64,000 nt of DNA, taken from NCBI RefSeq assembly GCF_002005105.1, contig NZ_MSCV01000005.1:124001-188000 (forward strand), given 5' to 3'. The stretch is from Methylocaldum sp. 14B. GTDB taxonomy: Bacteria; Pseudomonadota; Gammaproteobacteria; Methylococcales; Methylococcaceae. Both the position numbers and the translations under genes were made by a program. Below the pieces are notes generated by a model. That model was given only the letters and a program-made list of their open reading frames with translations, ran no database searches and was not told where the DNA came from. Within the stretch, counting starts at the first letter, position 1, and each line of letters begins with the position of its first letter. Below are positions 37,312-47,297 of the stretch, piece by piece.

Positions 37312-37785
37312 TAGAGCGTTTTCATCTCGCTCGTACGGCAAAACAGGCTTGGCGGATGTCGTTGGCGCCTTCGGCTCGGGTGAATGGATTCAAGCATTCG
37401 TAGGTCGGCAATCCCTTCCCAATCGCAAACGGTCGCTTTAGTCGCGACCCTTCCGACGAAGACGCTCGGCCGAGACGTGGCGTCGGGAAAGGATTCCCGA
37501 CCTACAGGGTGCTACAGTCGTAGGTCGGCAATCCTTTGCCGACGAACCCGTTGGCCCAACGGCACCGTCGGGAAGGGCGGCTTCGGCGCTCCAATCGCAA
37601 ACGGTCATCCCAGGAGCGCTGGGATGACCCTTCCAATCGCAAACGGCCTGGCCGGGAGCGCCGGCCACGCCCTTCCCGAAGACGCCGTTTGCGATTGGAA
37701 GGGGCCGATTAAAGGCCCGTTTGCGATTGGGAGGGATTCCCGACCTACTCGCGAGTGCCCGTACAGTCGGTATGAAAATGCTCTA
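37312..37785. repeat. TAGAGC-ended MITE-like element, expanded by nested repeats
   Basis: The left end is TAGAGCGTTTTCATCTCG and the right end is the inverted TAGAGCATTTTCATACCG, i.e. imperfect terminal inverted repeats. The interior shares CAGGC, GTCGTTGGCGCCTTCGGC and GTAGGTCGG palindromes with the compact 180-bp copy at 47640. This copy is larger because palindromes and hairpin units have accumulated inside it. It encodes no protein. Confidence 0.8.
37421..37728. repeat. Cluster of hairpin units in the MITE-like element
   Basis: 37421-37454 is a short unit (TCGC-TTTAGTC-GCGA). 37593-37634 (arms TCATCCCAG/CTGGGATGA, all nine pairs intact) and 37635-37676 (CCTGGCCGG/CCGGCCACG) are two tandem 42-bp units. 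37697-37728 is a short unit in reverse orientation with a GGGCC-TTTAATC-GGCCC hairpin. A truncated reverse 12-mer precedes it at about 37685-37696. Confidence 0.88.
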
Positions 37786-37886
37786 AGTACATTCCATAAA
37801 GTTTTGCGGAACCTCGACAAATTAGTTCGATTGACTGGGGTTCTCCTGCAGTGGTGCATATGCCGCAAGACATTCCCTGAATGTAC

Positions 37887-40800
37887 TTAGTCCCTGACCA
37901 CCAGACGCCCCCACGTACCCCCGGCGAACAGATGAGCCGGACCGTCCCGATAGAGCCAAATTCCGGGCTTCGCGCGTTCGACTTCCGCCGTGAGCGTCAC
38001 CCCGGGCGTCACCAAGCGCGACCAGGGGGAACCGAAATTCGGGACGTCGTCCTTGAACGAATGCCCGTACAGTTGGAATCTGTGCTGACGGGCGCGGCCG
38101 GCCGGATGGACCACGTGGAAACGCAAGCGCTCATCCGCTTTGGCTTCGAAATCGACGAAGGCTAAGGGTTGCCGATCATCGGTGAAGAAGTCGTTCGCGA
38201 AGACGTTGTCATTGAGGTCCTGGGTTTCCTGACCATGCGCATTCGGGTGTGGATCCAGTCCCATGCGCACCCAGAAAGGCGCACTGTGGTAGTTGATGCC
38301 TTGCTCGCCGAGATCATAGGAATCGTCGCAGATGCGGCAGTCGGGAACGGGCTGTCCGTTCTTGTGCAGATTCAGCCCGTCTTGATAGACCACGACGAAT
38401 TCCCGCGCATAGTTCTTGGTGTCATCCTCCCAGACCACGGCCGAGAGACCGGAGGCTCGTTCGAAAGGAATTTCGGTACCGTGGGGCCGGCCTCGCGAGT
38501 CCACGTAAAAATCCTCGGGGTCGAACAACTTGGCGTCGGCCGGTTCGATAATGAGCGCGCCGATCAGACCGTGCGTGCCATGGCCGATGACGTCGCCGTG
38601 GGAACTCAATCCTGCGGCGAGCGGTTCATTGAAGGGCTCGATGACGAGTTTTTCGCCTGTGCTTCCCTGTCGGTCGATATTCACCCGGCCCGCGTACCAG
38701 TTGTAAGTTCGCGTCTCGCCTGGGACCGCCAGCGCTTTGTCGATGCGGTTGAAACCCGCGACTGCGCCGTTTCCGGCATTGACGTCCACGGCCACCAGCT
38801 GTGGATGGAGCGAGACACGGTTCGACGGCGGTGCGTCCAGCAAGCCCTCCTTGTGCTCGTCCACATTGATTTGGGTGATGCGCGGCATGAGTGCGTCGCC
38901 CGGGCGGTCCGACAGACGCGTCCCCAGGTGATTGGTCAGCTTCACCACCGCGCAATGCCCTGCCTTGACCCGAAGCACGAGTGGCGTCAAAGGCTTGCCG
39001 TTGCGAATCGCTTCGACATCGCCAGCCGGAACGAAAACCAGACCGTCCGGGTCATCCAGACCGTGGACATCGTCGTAGCGCATTCCCCTCTCGCCCAGCA
39101 GGTCCTTCACTTGCCAAGCTTCTATAGCGTATTCAGACCGCGGTGCATTCCGGGGACAACCGTCACCGGCCACCAATTGTCCCGCTCGGGGATCGCTTAT
39201 CCTGCCGTCGGTATTGTCGTCCAGAACCGCCAGCGCGCAATGATCGTCGCTACGCCCGCCGTCCGGGCAACTGTTCGGCCCGTCGAGGTGCTGCCGCGCG
39301 ACCGGCTGGGCGGCGCAGCCGGCCTGCCGGAGTTTGTCAATGAAGGGCTTGCGCTGTGCCGCATCCTTGTCCGGCGCGCTGGCTTCGAGCAAATCGACTT
39401 GTCCGACTTTCAGCACGCCATGCTCGTCCTCGCATGCCGCCGGGTCGAAAACTTCAGGGCTGGCGAAAGCGCGCAACAGTCCCCAACTGCCGTTCCACAA
39501 GTCGTCCTGAGTGCCGAAGTGGAAGAGGTAGTCGGCGGTACCGAGTCCGGCGCCGATGTTAGCCAGATTGACCGTGTCCATCTCGAAATGTTCGGAAATT
39601 CCGATTTCCTGGGCATTGATCCAGGGCGCAGTCGGGTTCTTCGCTTCCCTTCGCCAGGCCAGCCCGTGTACGGTGAAACCGTGCTGGACTTCCTGCGCCC
39701 CCTGGATTACGCGCAATTGAACCCGGTCGCCCTCATAGGCCCTGAAGGGCTTCAGGAAGGGATCGCCATTCGGTGCCGAGGAGCTAAAGACATAAGCCAG
39801 ATCGCTGGGGCGACACAGCGCCGGGCGCGCGCTTTCGGGGTCGTCCAGATGCCCTGCGCATTCGCCGGGCTTGAGCTTTGAAAAATGACTGCCGCTTGCG
39901 GGGCTGTCGCGTTCGCCGATACGCAGCGGGATGGGCTCGTGTTTGTAATTGACCAGATAGGGATTGTGGTGGTCGGTGGAAATCGCCTCGGGCATGGCCG
40001 GCGGATCGACGGGATAGCCGTGCAGCTTGCGGTAGGCGACGTAATAGTCCTCCACCGTGGTGTTCACCTTGCCCGCCATGCCTTCCGGCAGAGCCGGACC
40101 TTGCGTTTGCCCGGCATCGTAGAGCAACGCGAAATCGGCGATGGCCAGGGCGAATTCGCGCGTGTCGGGATGCTTTTCCCTGGCTTCCGCCTTGACCACC
40201 ATGCCGCGCGAGCCGACCGCGAAAGATTCGCGGCATGTACGCTCCGGTTCGGTGACGGGGGCGCGGCAGGCAATATCGCGGCTGGCGCCGGCGACGTTCT
40301 GCTCATTTCCGCCGGGTAATCGCCGCTTGCCCGTTTTCATGTCGGTACCGTCCGGGGTACGCCAAACCGAGCCCTTGGGTTCGACCAGCATGGCGTTGTA
40401 AAACCCGTGATGCTGAATCGAGGACGGCGCGAAGTGATCGTGCGTGAATACCGTGCCCAGCGTGCCGTCGCCGTCCTTATGGTCGTGGGCATCCGCCCAC
40501 CAGCGCTGGATGGTGGTCTGAAACACCGGACGGCCCTGCTTGTTGGTCTTGGCGCGAGGCTTAGGCTTGATTTGGCCGAGGTGATCCTTCACCACGCCGA
40601 AGCGGCTGGCTTCGGACAGCTCCTTGATCGCTTCCCAGGCCAGTGTGCCATCCTCGTAATTGAAGCCGTTGCCCGAGCCGTCCGCAGCGAGGACATCGAA
40701 TTTGACCAGATGGATGTGTTGACCGATGGTGTCGGTAGGCGTGGCGACCTGGAAATCGTCGCGTCTCACCGTGGCACCGGCACGGTTGGTATGCAGGAAC

Positions 40801-43031
40801 TCCACGCACTCGCCCGATTCCACACGGAAGAAGAATGGCTCGGCCGCGGCGGTTTTTTTGCCTTCGTAACGAGCAACGTCCCGGTCCAGAACATTGATGC
40901 GTGACTGCGGGTCATGCCAGCCGTGTTCGTTGGTTTGAATGTCCAGATCGATCACCGAAGCGCGGTAACGCCGAATCGGCGCCGTGGGATCCTCGCCGCA
41001 CGGGTCGGCGAAAGGCGCGCCGGGCCGCCGCGCTTTGCCGTTGACCCGGAATACCGCATCCCGGCCCTCCGGCGTCCGGCTCGGGTAACCGGCGGCGTGT
41101 TCATGGAAAGCCATCGCCGCTTTTTCCAATGCGGTGCCCGCTTCGGGCAACAGAATTAGATTCGCGCGGGTGATATGCGCGGTCATGTCGGCGTTCGCCA
41201 ACTGTTCCGCGGCGGTTCGCCCGCCGTTGAATTCCCGCTCGCCGCCGGTTACAAGGTGCCGCCCAAGACCGCCGTTTTCGACGATGTCGAGCGGAGGCTG
41301 CGGCGCACGGTGTCCGGCCTGACCGGGAATGTAAAAAGGGAAGCCTGGAAAGGATTGGGCTATGCGCTTGCTCGGATCGGGATCTTCCGCATAAGTCGGA
41401 GCGGGCGCGATGGCGAGCTCAGGCAAGGGAATCACTGCCGGAATAGGGGTGCCGCCCGTGGCGACGCCGGTTCTCGGATCGGTGCCGGGTCCCCGTTCTC
41501 CATCGGGCAGACGGCGCGTGCCGTCCTCGAAAACGTCGTGGACGCGCCACAACCCCCACATGCCTTGAGCGAAATGCGGGTAGAGATGACAGTGGAAGAT
41601 CGAATCGCCCGGCGCCAGATTGCGGTTGCCGCTGGCCTCGTGCGCGATGGCGTAGGCAAAGCTTTGTTGCGGTGCGATGGTCTGCGAATCGAGATAATTG
41701 GAATACCCGCTTCGACTGGATTCCCATTGATGTGCATGCAGGTGGAACACATGGGTTTCCTTCGGGCCGGCGTGCGAGTTGCGGAACAGCACGGGATCGC
41801 CGAGATAGCTGTGATGGACGTTGGACGGATCGTCCTCGTACTGAGGCAGCAGCGCGGGATCGCCGTTTGCCCAGGATTGCAGGAAAAATTCTTCGTAAAG
41901 GCAGTCGACGCAATCCTTGGCCGGTCCTTTGCCCAGGCGGTTGGCCAACAAGATGGTGCCCATGCCGCTCGCGCCGTAGTTGATGGCAAATCCGTCTCGC
42001 ACCCCCGCCAATTGCGGGTTGGTGGCGAGAATGCGGAAGTCCTCGGGATAGACGGTCTTCAGTTCATCATGGAAGGTGACCGTGAATTCGCGGCCGCTCT
42101 TGCCGCTGTCGTGATCGACGATGATGGCGTCCAAGGGACTGTGGATCAGTTCGAACCGGTCGTTGCCAAGCGGCTTGAGCAGGTTCAGGACGGGATCGCC
42201 GTGCTCGTCGAGCGCTTCATACTCGATCAGCGCGGGTGCCTTGGCCTGCCGTTTCGCTTCCTTGAGTTCGTCGGCGCGGACCGCGCTGCGATACCAGGTG
42301 CTGCGTTCCGGTTCCACCGTCACCGTGCCGAACAGGCCGTGTACCAGCGAGCCGCCGTCGCCTTCGCCCCCGGACGGCGCGGCGAGACTGGCGAACAAAA
42401 AGGTGCCCTCGCGCTCGGCGCGCCAACGGTAGGTGATTGTGGCCCCCGGAGGAATGCCCTGCAAACCGGTTGCGGCAGGATCGTGGCCATCGGCTTCGAC
42501 CCGCAGACCCGAAAGTGCGATGGAGGCGCAGCGGGTGGTTGGGGTATTCCCGTGCGGCGGCGGCGTGCCGGCTGGCGCGCACGGGTCGGAATCAGTCCGA
42601 TGCGCCGATACGACCTGGTTGGCCGCATGGCCTTTTTCCTCGATCGCCTCTTCCTCGATATCGTCGGGATGTCGCTTGGGCCGTTCGGGGCTCAGCAAAT
42701 TGGTGAAGGTCACTTCGAGAATGTCTCCCTTGTGCGCCCTAAGTGCCAAAGGCCGGGCCCGCTTGACCGACTTCAGCCTGACCTTGCCCGGCCGCAGTTC
42801 GGGCTGTCCATCGCTGCTTTCCACATCGCGCTCAAGGGCGTAAATCATGCCGTAGGGGTTGTGGGAACCGAAGCGGTTGTACTGGATATCGTGCTCGATT
42901 GCGACGACATCGGCGTGGATGACTCGGGTGTGACGGGCGTCCCCGCCGTTGTCTTTCGCGGGGCGGCAACCGACACCCGCGAGGGTGGTCAGGATGAGAG
43001 CGAAAATTGTGATAACGCGTCCGACTTTCAT
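37887..43031 (-). CDS. Giant multicopper-oxidase-like exported protein
   Basis: 1714 residues, far longer than laccase-type enzymes (about 500) and longer than MnxG-type manganese oxidases (about 1200). The N terminus is a signal peptide, possibly a lipoprotein (FALILTTLAGVGC). Copper motifs are visible: HLHAHQWES near 430 and HCHLYPHFAQGMWG near 477, the T1/T2/T3 signature. Further His clusters are HIHLVKFD (about 777), THDHFAPSSIQHHGFY (about 864), QHGFTVHGLAW (about 1125) and SHGDVIGHGTHG (about 1480), implying several cupredoxin domains. Oxidation of a metal or organic substrate outside the cytoplasm is likely; Mn(II) is a guess. A partner gene lies 13 bp upstream. Confidence 0.85.
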   Translation of the reverse strand: MKVGRVITIFALILTTLAGVGCRPAKDNGGDARHTRVIHADVVAIEHDIQYNRFGSHNPYGMIYALERDVESSDGQPELRPGKVRLKSVKRARPLALRAHKGDILEVTFTNLLSPERPKRHPDDIEEEAIEEKGHAANQVVSAHRTDSDPCAPAGTPPPHGNTPTTRCASIALSGLRVEADGHDPAATGLQGIPPGATITYRWRAEREGTFLFASLAAPSGGEGDGGSLVHGLFGTVTVEPERSTWYRSAVRADELKEAKRQAKAPALIEYEALDEHGDPVLNLLKPLGNDRFELIHSPLDAIIVDHDSGKSGREFTVTFHDELKTVYPEDFRILATNPQLAGVRDGFAINYGASGMGTILLANRLGKGPAKDCVDCLYEEFFLQSWANGDPALLPQYEDDPSNVHHSYLGDPVLFRNSHAGPKETHVFHLHAHQWESSRSGYSNYLDSQTIAPQQSFAYAIAHEASGNRNLAPGDSIFHCHLYPHFAQGMWGLWRVHDVFEDGTRRLPDGERGPGTDPRTGVATGGTPIPAVIPLPELAIAPAPTYAEDPDPSKRIAQSFPGFPFYIPGQAGHRAPQPPLDIVENGGLGRHLVTGGEREFNGGRTAAEQLANADMTAHITRANLILLPEAGTALEKAAMAFHEHAAGYPSRTPEGRDAVFRVNGKARRPGAPFADPCGEDPTAPIRRYRASVIDLDIQTNEHGWHDPQSRINVLDRDVARYEGKKTAAAEPFFFRVESGECVEFLHTNRAGATVRRDDFQVATPTDTIGQHIHLVKFDVLAADGSGNGFNYEDGTLAWEAIKELSEASRFGVVKDHLGQIKPKPRAKTNKQGRPVFQTTIQRWWADAHDHKDGDGTLGTVFTHDHFAPSSIQHHGFYNAMLVEPKGSVWRTPDGTDMKTGKRRLPGGNEQNVAGASRDIACRAPVTEPERTCRESFAVGSRGMVVKAEAREKHPDTREFALAIADFALLYDAGQTQGPALPEGMAGKVNTTVEDYYVAYRKLHGYPVDPPAMPEAISTDHHNPYLVNYKHEPIPLRIGERDSPASGSHFSKLKPGECAGHLDDPESARPALCRPSDLAYVFSSSAPNGDPFLKPFRAYEGDRVQLRVIQGAQEVQHGFTVHGLAWRREAKNPTAPWINAQEIGISEHFEMDTVNLANIGAGLGTADYLFHFGTQDDLWNGSWGLLRAFASPEVFDPAACEDEHGVLKVGQVDLLEASAPDKDAAQRKPFIDKLRQAGCAAQPVARQHLDGPNSCPDGGRSDDHCALAVLDDNTDGRISDPRAGQLVAGDGCPRNAPRSEYAIEAWQVKDLLGERGMRYDDVHGLDDPDGLVFVPAGDVEAIRNGKPLTPLVLRVKAGHCAVVKLTNHLGTRLSDRPGDALMPRITQINVDEHKEGLLDAPPSNRVSLHPQLVAVDVNAGNGAVAGFNRIDKALAVPGETRTYNWYAGRVNIDRQGSTGEKLVIEPFNEPLAAGLSSHGDVIGHGTHGLIGALIIEPADAKLFDPEDFYVDSRGRPHGTEIPFERASGLSAVVWEDDTKNYAREFVVVYQDGLNLHKNGQPVPDCRICDDSYDLGEQGINYHSAPFWVRMGLDPHPNAHGQETQDLNDNVFANDFFTDDRQPLAFVDFEAKADERLRFHVVHPAGRARQHRFQLYGHSFKDDVPNFGSPWSRLVTPGVTLTAEVERAKPGIWLYRDGPAHLFAGGTWGRLVVRD

Positions 43032-43044
43032 GACGGCATCCCCC

Positions 43045-43734
43045 CTAAATCAACCAAATTCCGTCTACCAGTAACCCGCTGGGGAACGCTCGCCCTTGCA
43101 CTCTCTGCAAGGGATCGGGACCGGACAGGGGATTGAAGGTATAGCCGTTGCTGACGACGATGCGAAACGTCACGCGCACGGAGCTCGACGTTTTCCAGGA
43201 ATAAGGCATCCAGCCGCTCGACCAGCGGATCGAGCCGTCGGGACTCTTCAAACCTTGGCTTTGCACCAGGAGTTTTTGTTCAATCGTCTGTCCGGTTTGC
43301 TCGTCGATCAATTCGGCCAAGGCAAAGTCGTTGATATCGTCGCGCTGGTCGTAAACCAGAAAATTCCAGCGCGTCATGATGCCTTCGCCGGGCTTGAGGC
43401 TGATGCCCTCCACCGCAAGACTGGCGCCGTCGATACCGCGCGTTTTCTGCGACAGCAGATCGATGAAATCAAGGTCCGAGGTGTCCAGTGGATCACGGCT
43501 GGCTGGCGCGGTCAGATCGGATGACAGTATTTGGCTGGGCGGCAGGCGGGTTCCGTTGGAGAGATCGATAAGATTCGGATCGTCGAGGATGGCGAAATGC
43601 TTACCAAGTCCGGGCGACACCGAGCGGTTTTCCCAAGCATGTCGAAAATCCCGATCCACTCGCGCTCGCCCGCGGACGGCGAAACCTTCGAATGTGCCCT
43701 TTTGAAAGATGTTGTTATCGGCTGGAAAGGACAT
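43045..43734 (-). CDS. Hypothetical partner of the multicopper-oxidase-like protein
   Basis: 229 residues, first gene of a two-gene unit with the giant oxidase (13-bp gap). There is no signal peptide, membrane helix or motif that I recognise. It is rich in beta-type sequence with many Asp and Ser (ILDDPNLIDLSNGTRLPPSQ, SSVRVTFRIVVSNGYTFNPL) and ends in a hydrophobic tail (LLVDGIWLI). Such a fold could bind or present the oxidase, but no function can be assigned. Confidence 0.7.
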   Translation of the reverse strand: MSFPADNNIFQKGTFEGFAVRGRARVDRDFRHAWENRSVSPGLGKHFAILDDPNLIDLSNGTRLPPSQILSSDLTAPASRDPLDTSDLDFIDLLSQKTRGIDGASLAVEGISLKPGEGIMTRWNFLVYDQRDDINDFALAELIDEQTGQTIEQKLLVQSQGLKSPDGSIRWSSGWMPYSWKTSSSVRVTFRIVVSNGYTFNPLSGPDPLQRVQGRAFPSGLLVDGIWLI

Positions 43735-44874
43735 GGCGCCTCCTCGTTTTTTTTGTTATTACGGTTTTGTTAAGGGCGTGAGCAAACTGTTTATCCGCAA
43801 TCCAGGATGTTTTCCCGCTATTCTCCGCTCGGGTATGCCTATGCTGTCAAGTTAAACCTTAAACTGTTTAATAGTATCGAAAAAGCGGTTTTTCATACTC
43901 TTCAACGCCAGAATCTCTGGTGCCGATATTCAGCCGCATTTGAGGCAGAATTTATAGAGAGGCGGCCAATTCAAAGAAGTTTTCGATAACCCGTGTTTCG
44001 AGATAATCGGCATGAATTTGAATCGACTCGATTTGGGTTACATAAAACCGATTATACTTTCGATCCCCTCTGTCGAAAGGTTATACGGCGATTATTCATC
44101 AACGGGTTATTGCCAATCACTGCTCGCCAAGGTTGCCGTCCACTCTGTGCTGAAGGCGCAATGTATTTCATACGACACAACAAATCCTTTTCAGCACATC
44201 ACAAAACCGATTTGAGCAATAAAGTAGAACGGCTATGAGATTTTGTCGGCAAAATATAAAGTCTGACGAAATATCCGGGCGAGTCTTTTAGGTCTTCAAC
44301 CAAAGAACTGGTCCGGCACTCAAACTCTCAAATTCATGCCTCTTACTTGGGAGGAAGCCAATCCTGCAAAATCAAGCCATGTGTATTATTTGCTAACCAT
44401 GAGCCTTGCTACGAAGTGAATCTTCTGGATATACGTTAAGCCGGGGTCCGTTTGTATTAGGCGATAGGTATCTTGTGCCGGGAGCGTGCACGCTCCGACA
44501 AGGATTCGTCTGTGAAAAATTACCCTGGCACGTACAATTTGTCCCCTGTTTGGTTTCGAAGCGGTTAACTGTGTTGGAATGTAAGAACTGCCCCCCCTTT
44601 CGCCCGTGCTCAAGATTCGCCTCGATCGTCTCAAGATCGGCTTCAACGGGCGTTCACCTCTGCCGATACCGGCCTTCCCGAGCGTCAGCTCTCTTCGAGA
44701 CCGAATCGGTGGTTCGTTCCCAAAGGCGCCATTGAACACGCGATTCCAGTTGCCGGCACACGACAAGACAGAACGTGAAGTCAAATTAACACGCCCTCGG
44801 TGGCGTACAATATCACACGCATATCCGCCTCATGGGCTACGCTGGTTTCGGACATAGAACACGAGAAATCCCTT
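43735..44874. other. 1.1-kb AT-richer region, no supported gene
   Basis: This stretch is clearly less GC-rich than its neighbours, mainly 43800-44300. Several short open frames exist but none has a ribosome site or recognisable product. It may be a decayed gene or transferred DNA. Confidence 0.45.
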
Positions 44875-45414
44875 ATGAAAGCATCGAACAGGAAAATGAC
44901 TCAAAAGGTGTTAGTCATTGTTTTCGGCGCATTACTGTCCTCGCTTAACCCCGCTTGGGCAGAAACCGATAAGGAAATCCAAGAGAAAGCGCTCAAAGCT
45001 CGCGAACAGAGCCAGCACGGTGCCATGGATCATTCGGCTCATGCCAGCCCCGAGGGAGCGGCAGGCAAATTTCGGGGCGTCTTTTACGGCTACCTGCCGT
45101 GTCATGAAGAAGATTGCAACGGTCTGAAAATGACCCTGTCCTTGAATGCCAAGAACAACTATCTTTTGGTCATCCAGCCCGCAAAGCCGCAAAACCGAGA
45201 GTCCTTCGAAAAAGGAAAATACGAATGGAACGACACCAAAGGTGTCGTCTTGTTGACCCCCAACAAAGAGGCCCCTCAGCGTCGGCTCGCCATTAAAGAT
45301 GAAGGCACTTTGCTCTATCTAAGCGACGACGGGGCGCCATTGCCTGGAGACCAGGACAGGTATCTGCTGCAACGGAGCGACAGGGCCGGCAATCGGGAAA
45401 TGCACATCCATTGA
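44875..45414 (+). CDS. NlpE-like copper-response/resistance protein
   Basis: 179 residues from the ATG at 44875, giving a Sec signal peptide (VLVIVFGALLSSLNPAWA). The mature N terminus is His/Met-rich (QHGAMDHSAHASPEG), typical of copper binding. The following domain resembles the NlpE N-terminal fold: FYGYLPCHEEDCNGLKMTLS with two cysteines, then LLYLSDDGAPLPGDQDRYLL. NlpE proteins sense envelope stress and copper. No lipobox is present here, unlike E. coli NlpE, so it is probably soluble and periplasmic. Its position near the oxidase is consistent with a metal theme. Confidence 0.78.
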   Translation: MKASNRKMTQKVLVIVFGALLSSLNPAWAETDKEIQEKALKAREQSQHGAMDHSAHASPEGAAGKFRGVFYGYLPCHEEDCNGLKMTLSLNAKNNYLLVIQPAKPQNRESFEKGKYEWNDTKGVVLLTPNKEAPQRRLAIKDEGTLLYLSDDGAPLPGDQDRYLLQRSDRAGNREMHIH

Positions 45415-46068
45415 CGAATACTGCGCCAAAGGACAATTGGCGAAGAATTGAAGTTCAAACGAGCTCCGATAGTTTGTTTTCGGGTGGGTAGTTTTCGGCC
45501 TCAACGGCCATTCGTCCTTCCAAGGCCCGCCATTCCTGAGCGGCCGCTTTTCCAAAATCGAGCGAGTCGTCAGTGCCCAAAGCTACCGGTCGCCACTCTG
45601 CGGATTCAAGGGCGGGTTACCGAGTGGAGTGGTCATTCGCGTCCACAAGCCGACAGGCTGCTGAGGCAATGATCGACAGTGACTCTCGCCGAGATCCTGC
45701 ACGCACGAGCGAGCTTTGCGGAAAGCGGCCGCCCCACACATGGATGCTAGGTGTGGCGACCTGAAATCATAAAGCGCTGGAAGAGCAAGCGGCTGCATTC
45801 GTACCCGGGCTATCAGAGCTCGGATCAATTTGAGATAAATGGCCGAATGGCCAATGCGGCTTGACTGGGGTGTCCCTTTCTACTTGACCATGTCAAACAT
45901 TAAAACATTAGAAACTTCTCATTGACCACGTCAAACATTAGACATAATCTGACGCCGCAACGACAGATAAGGAGGGGCTTATCGCAAAAATTGCGATGCG
46001 GTGTAGCATAAGCTTTGTTTATGAAAAACAGTACGAAGTATTATCCATCTGAAATGACGGGGCGGGGT
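45415..46068. other. 654-bp intergenic region, no gene seen
   Basis: Contains two similar short phrases, CATGTCAAACATTA and CACGTCAAACATTA (about 45889-45940), just upstream of the beta-propeller gene; these could be operator half-sites. No coding sequence is supported. Confidence 0.4.
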
Positions 46069-47136
46069 ATGAAAGAGAAATGCCTTATTCTAAGGCTCTG
46101 TTCCGTGGCGCCGGTACTCATCCTGGCGCACGGGGTTTGTGATGCGATGCCGGGTATGGACATGCCGGGTAACGAGAGCGCCAAAGCGATTCCGCCAATA
46201 TCGAAAAGTATGGGCGAACCGCTCAACTCGGCTGGTGCGGACTTCGAGATCAGCTACAGCGCCGACGGGAAAACCGCCATCTTTACCTCCACCCGTCCGG
46301 GCAGCGTAGAGTCGTCTGGGACCCCCTACAATTTCGACATTTGGATGTCCCACTATGAGAATGGCGCCTGGCAGGAGCCCGTCCATTTGGGACCGGAGGT
46401 TGATCCCGCTGTAGGGCCGAACATCAACACGTCCGCCTGGGAACTGGAGCCGAGTTTCTCCGATGACGGAAATGTCATTTACTTCACGAGATACGAGCCG
46501 GGTAATCTGTCCACCGGCGATCTCTACGTCACTCAAAAAGTCGATGGCGTCTGGCAGCCGGCCAGAAACTGGAACGAAGTTCCCGAGCTGCCGCACATCA
46601 ATACGCCGACTGGCGAGGAGCACTGCCCAATCATCGCTTCCGACAGCCTGATTTACTTCAGCTACCAACAGCCGGGAGTAACGCAAGATAGCGACATCTG
46701 GAAGGTTGAGAAGAAGGACGGCGTCTGGCAGAAGCCGCAGAGCCTCGGTCCGAGGATTAATTCGCCGTACCGCGACCATCTGCACTGGACCGGACTGTCA
46801 AAGGACGGCAAGAGCATAATCGTTACCAGCACGCGGCCTGACCTCGGTTCGCGGGGCGGCCATGATGAGTGGATCGCATACCAGAATCCGAAAGGTGAAT
46901 GGCAGGAACCATTGAACCTCGGTGATACCATCAATACCGCCGGCGAAGACATGTGCTGGAGCTTCACGCCCGATGGCGAGAAGTTCACTGGAGGTTGGGG
47001 GCAGCCGGGTACCTACGATCTTGACCTCAGGTGGGTCAACAAGGATGACATTCCTCTGCTGAAGAACTTCAAGCCGATCGGTCCGCCGCCCAACCTGCTC
47101 GCCAGCAGCAGGACAAAGCAGAAGAATATCAGGTAA
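46069..47136 (+). CDS. Secreted PD40/WD40-like beta-propeller protein
   Basis: 355 residues from the ATG at 46069, preceded by a G-rich ribosome site; an earlier ATG (46018) would put extra residues before the signal peptide. The signal sequence (LILRLCSVAPVLILAHGVCD) is followed by a Met-rich segment AMPGMDMPGN. Repeated blades contain the PD40 pattern: SYSADGKTAIFTSTRPGS, SFSDDGNVIYFTRY, GLSKDGKSIIVTSTRPD and SFTPDGEKFTGGW. The fold is TolB-like; binding or enzymatic roles vary widely, so the function is unknown. A strong terminator follows. Confidence 0.85.
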   Translation: MKEKCLILRLCSVAPVLILAHGVCDAMPGMDMPGNESAKAIPPISKSMGEPLNSAGADFEISYSADGKTAIFTSTRPGSVESSGTPYNFDIWMSHYENGAWQEPVHLGPEVDPAVGPNINTSAWELEPSFSDDGNVIYFTRYEPGNLSTGDLYVTQKVDGVWQPARNWNEVPELPHINTPTGEEHCPIIASDSLIYFSYQQPGVTQDSDIWKVEKKDGVWQKPQSLGPRINSPYRDHLHWTGLSKDGKSIIVTSTRPDLGSRGGHDEWIAYQNPKGEWQEPLNLGDTINTAGEDMCWSFTPDGEKFTGGWGQPGTYDLDLRWVNKDDIPLLKNFKPIGPPPNLLASSRTKQKNIR

Positions 47137-47223
47137 TTGCTGTAGCCCTATATCAAGAACCAGACTGTCTCAGCGGCGCATTCTCGAAAAGGACAAAGGG
47201 ACGGTGGTTTGCCTATGAATATG

Positions 47224-47264
47224 AAACGGAGAGGGTCTGCGAGAATCCTCTCCGTTTGTTTTTT
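47224..47264 (+). terminator. Rho-independent terminator after the beta-propeller gene
   Basis: AAACGGAGAGG (47224-47234) pairs with CCTCTCCGTTT (47247-47257), followed by GTTTTTT. Perfect 11-bp stem plus T-run. Confidence 0.88.
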
Positions 47265-47297
47265 CCTTGAGTTTCGACCGCTTGGATTATCGGCTGG

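Noticed and set aside
37593-37728. Possible CRISPR array
   Set aside because: The repeated 12-mer and regular 42-bp spacing look array-like, but the intervening sequences are self-complementary hairpins and copies are dispersed and inserted into other repeats; there are no cas genes.
41175-43136. 653-codon plus-strand frame opposite the multicopper oxidase
   Set aside because: Antisense shadow of a gene with clear copper motifs; its product shows no recognisable features.
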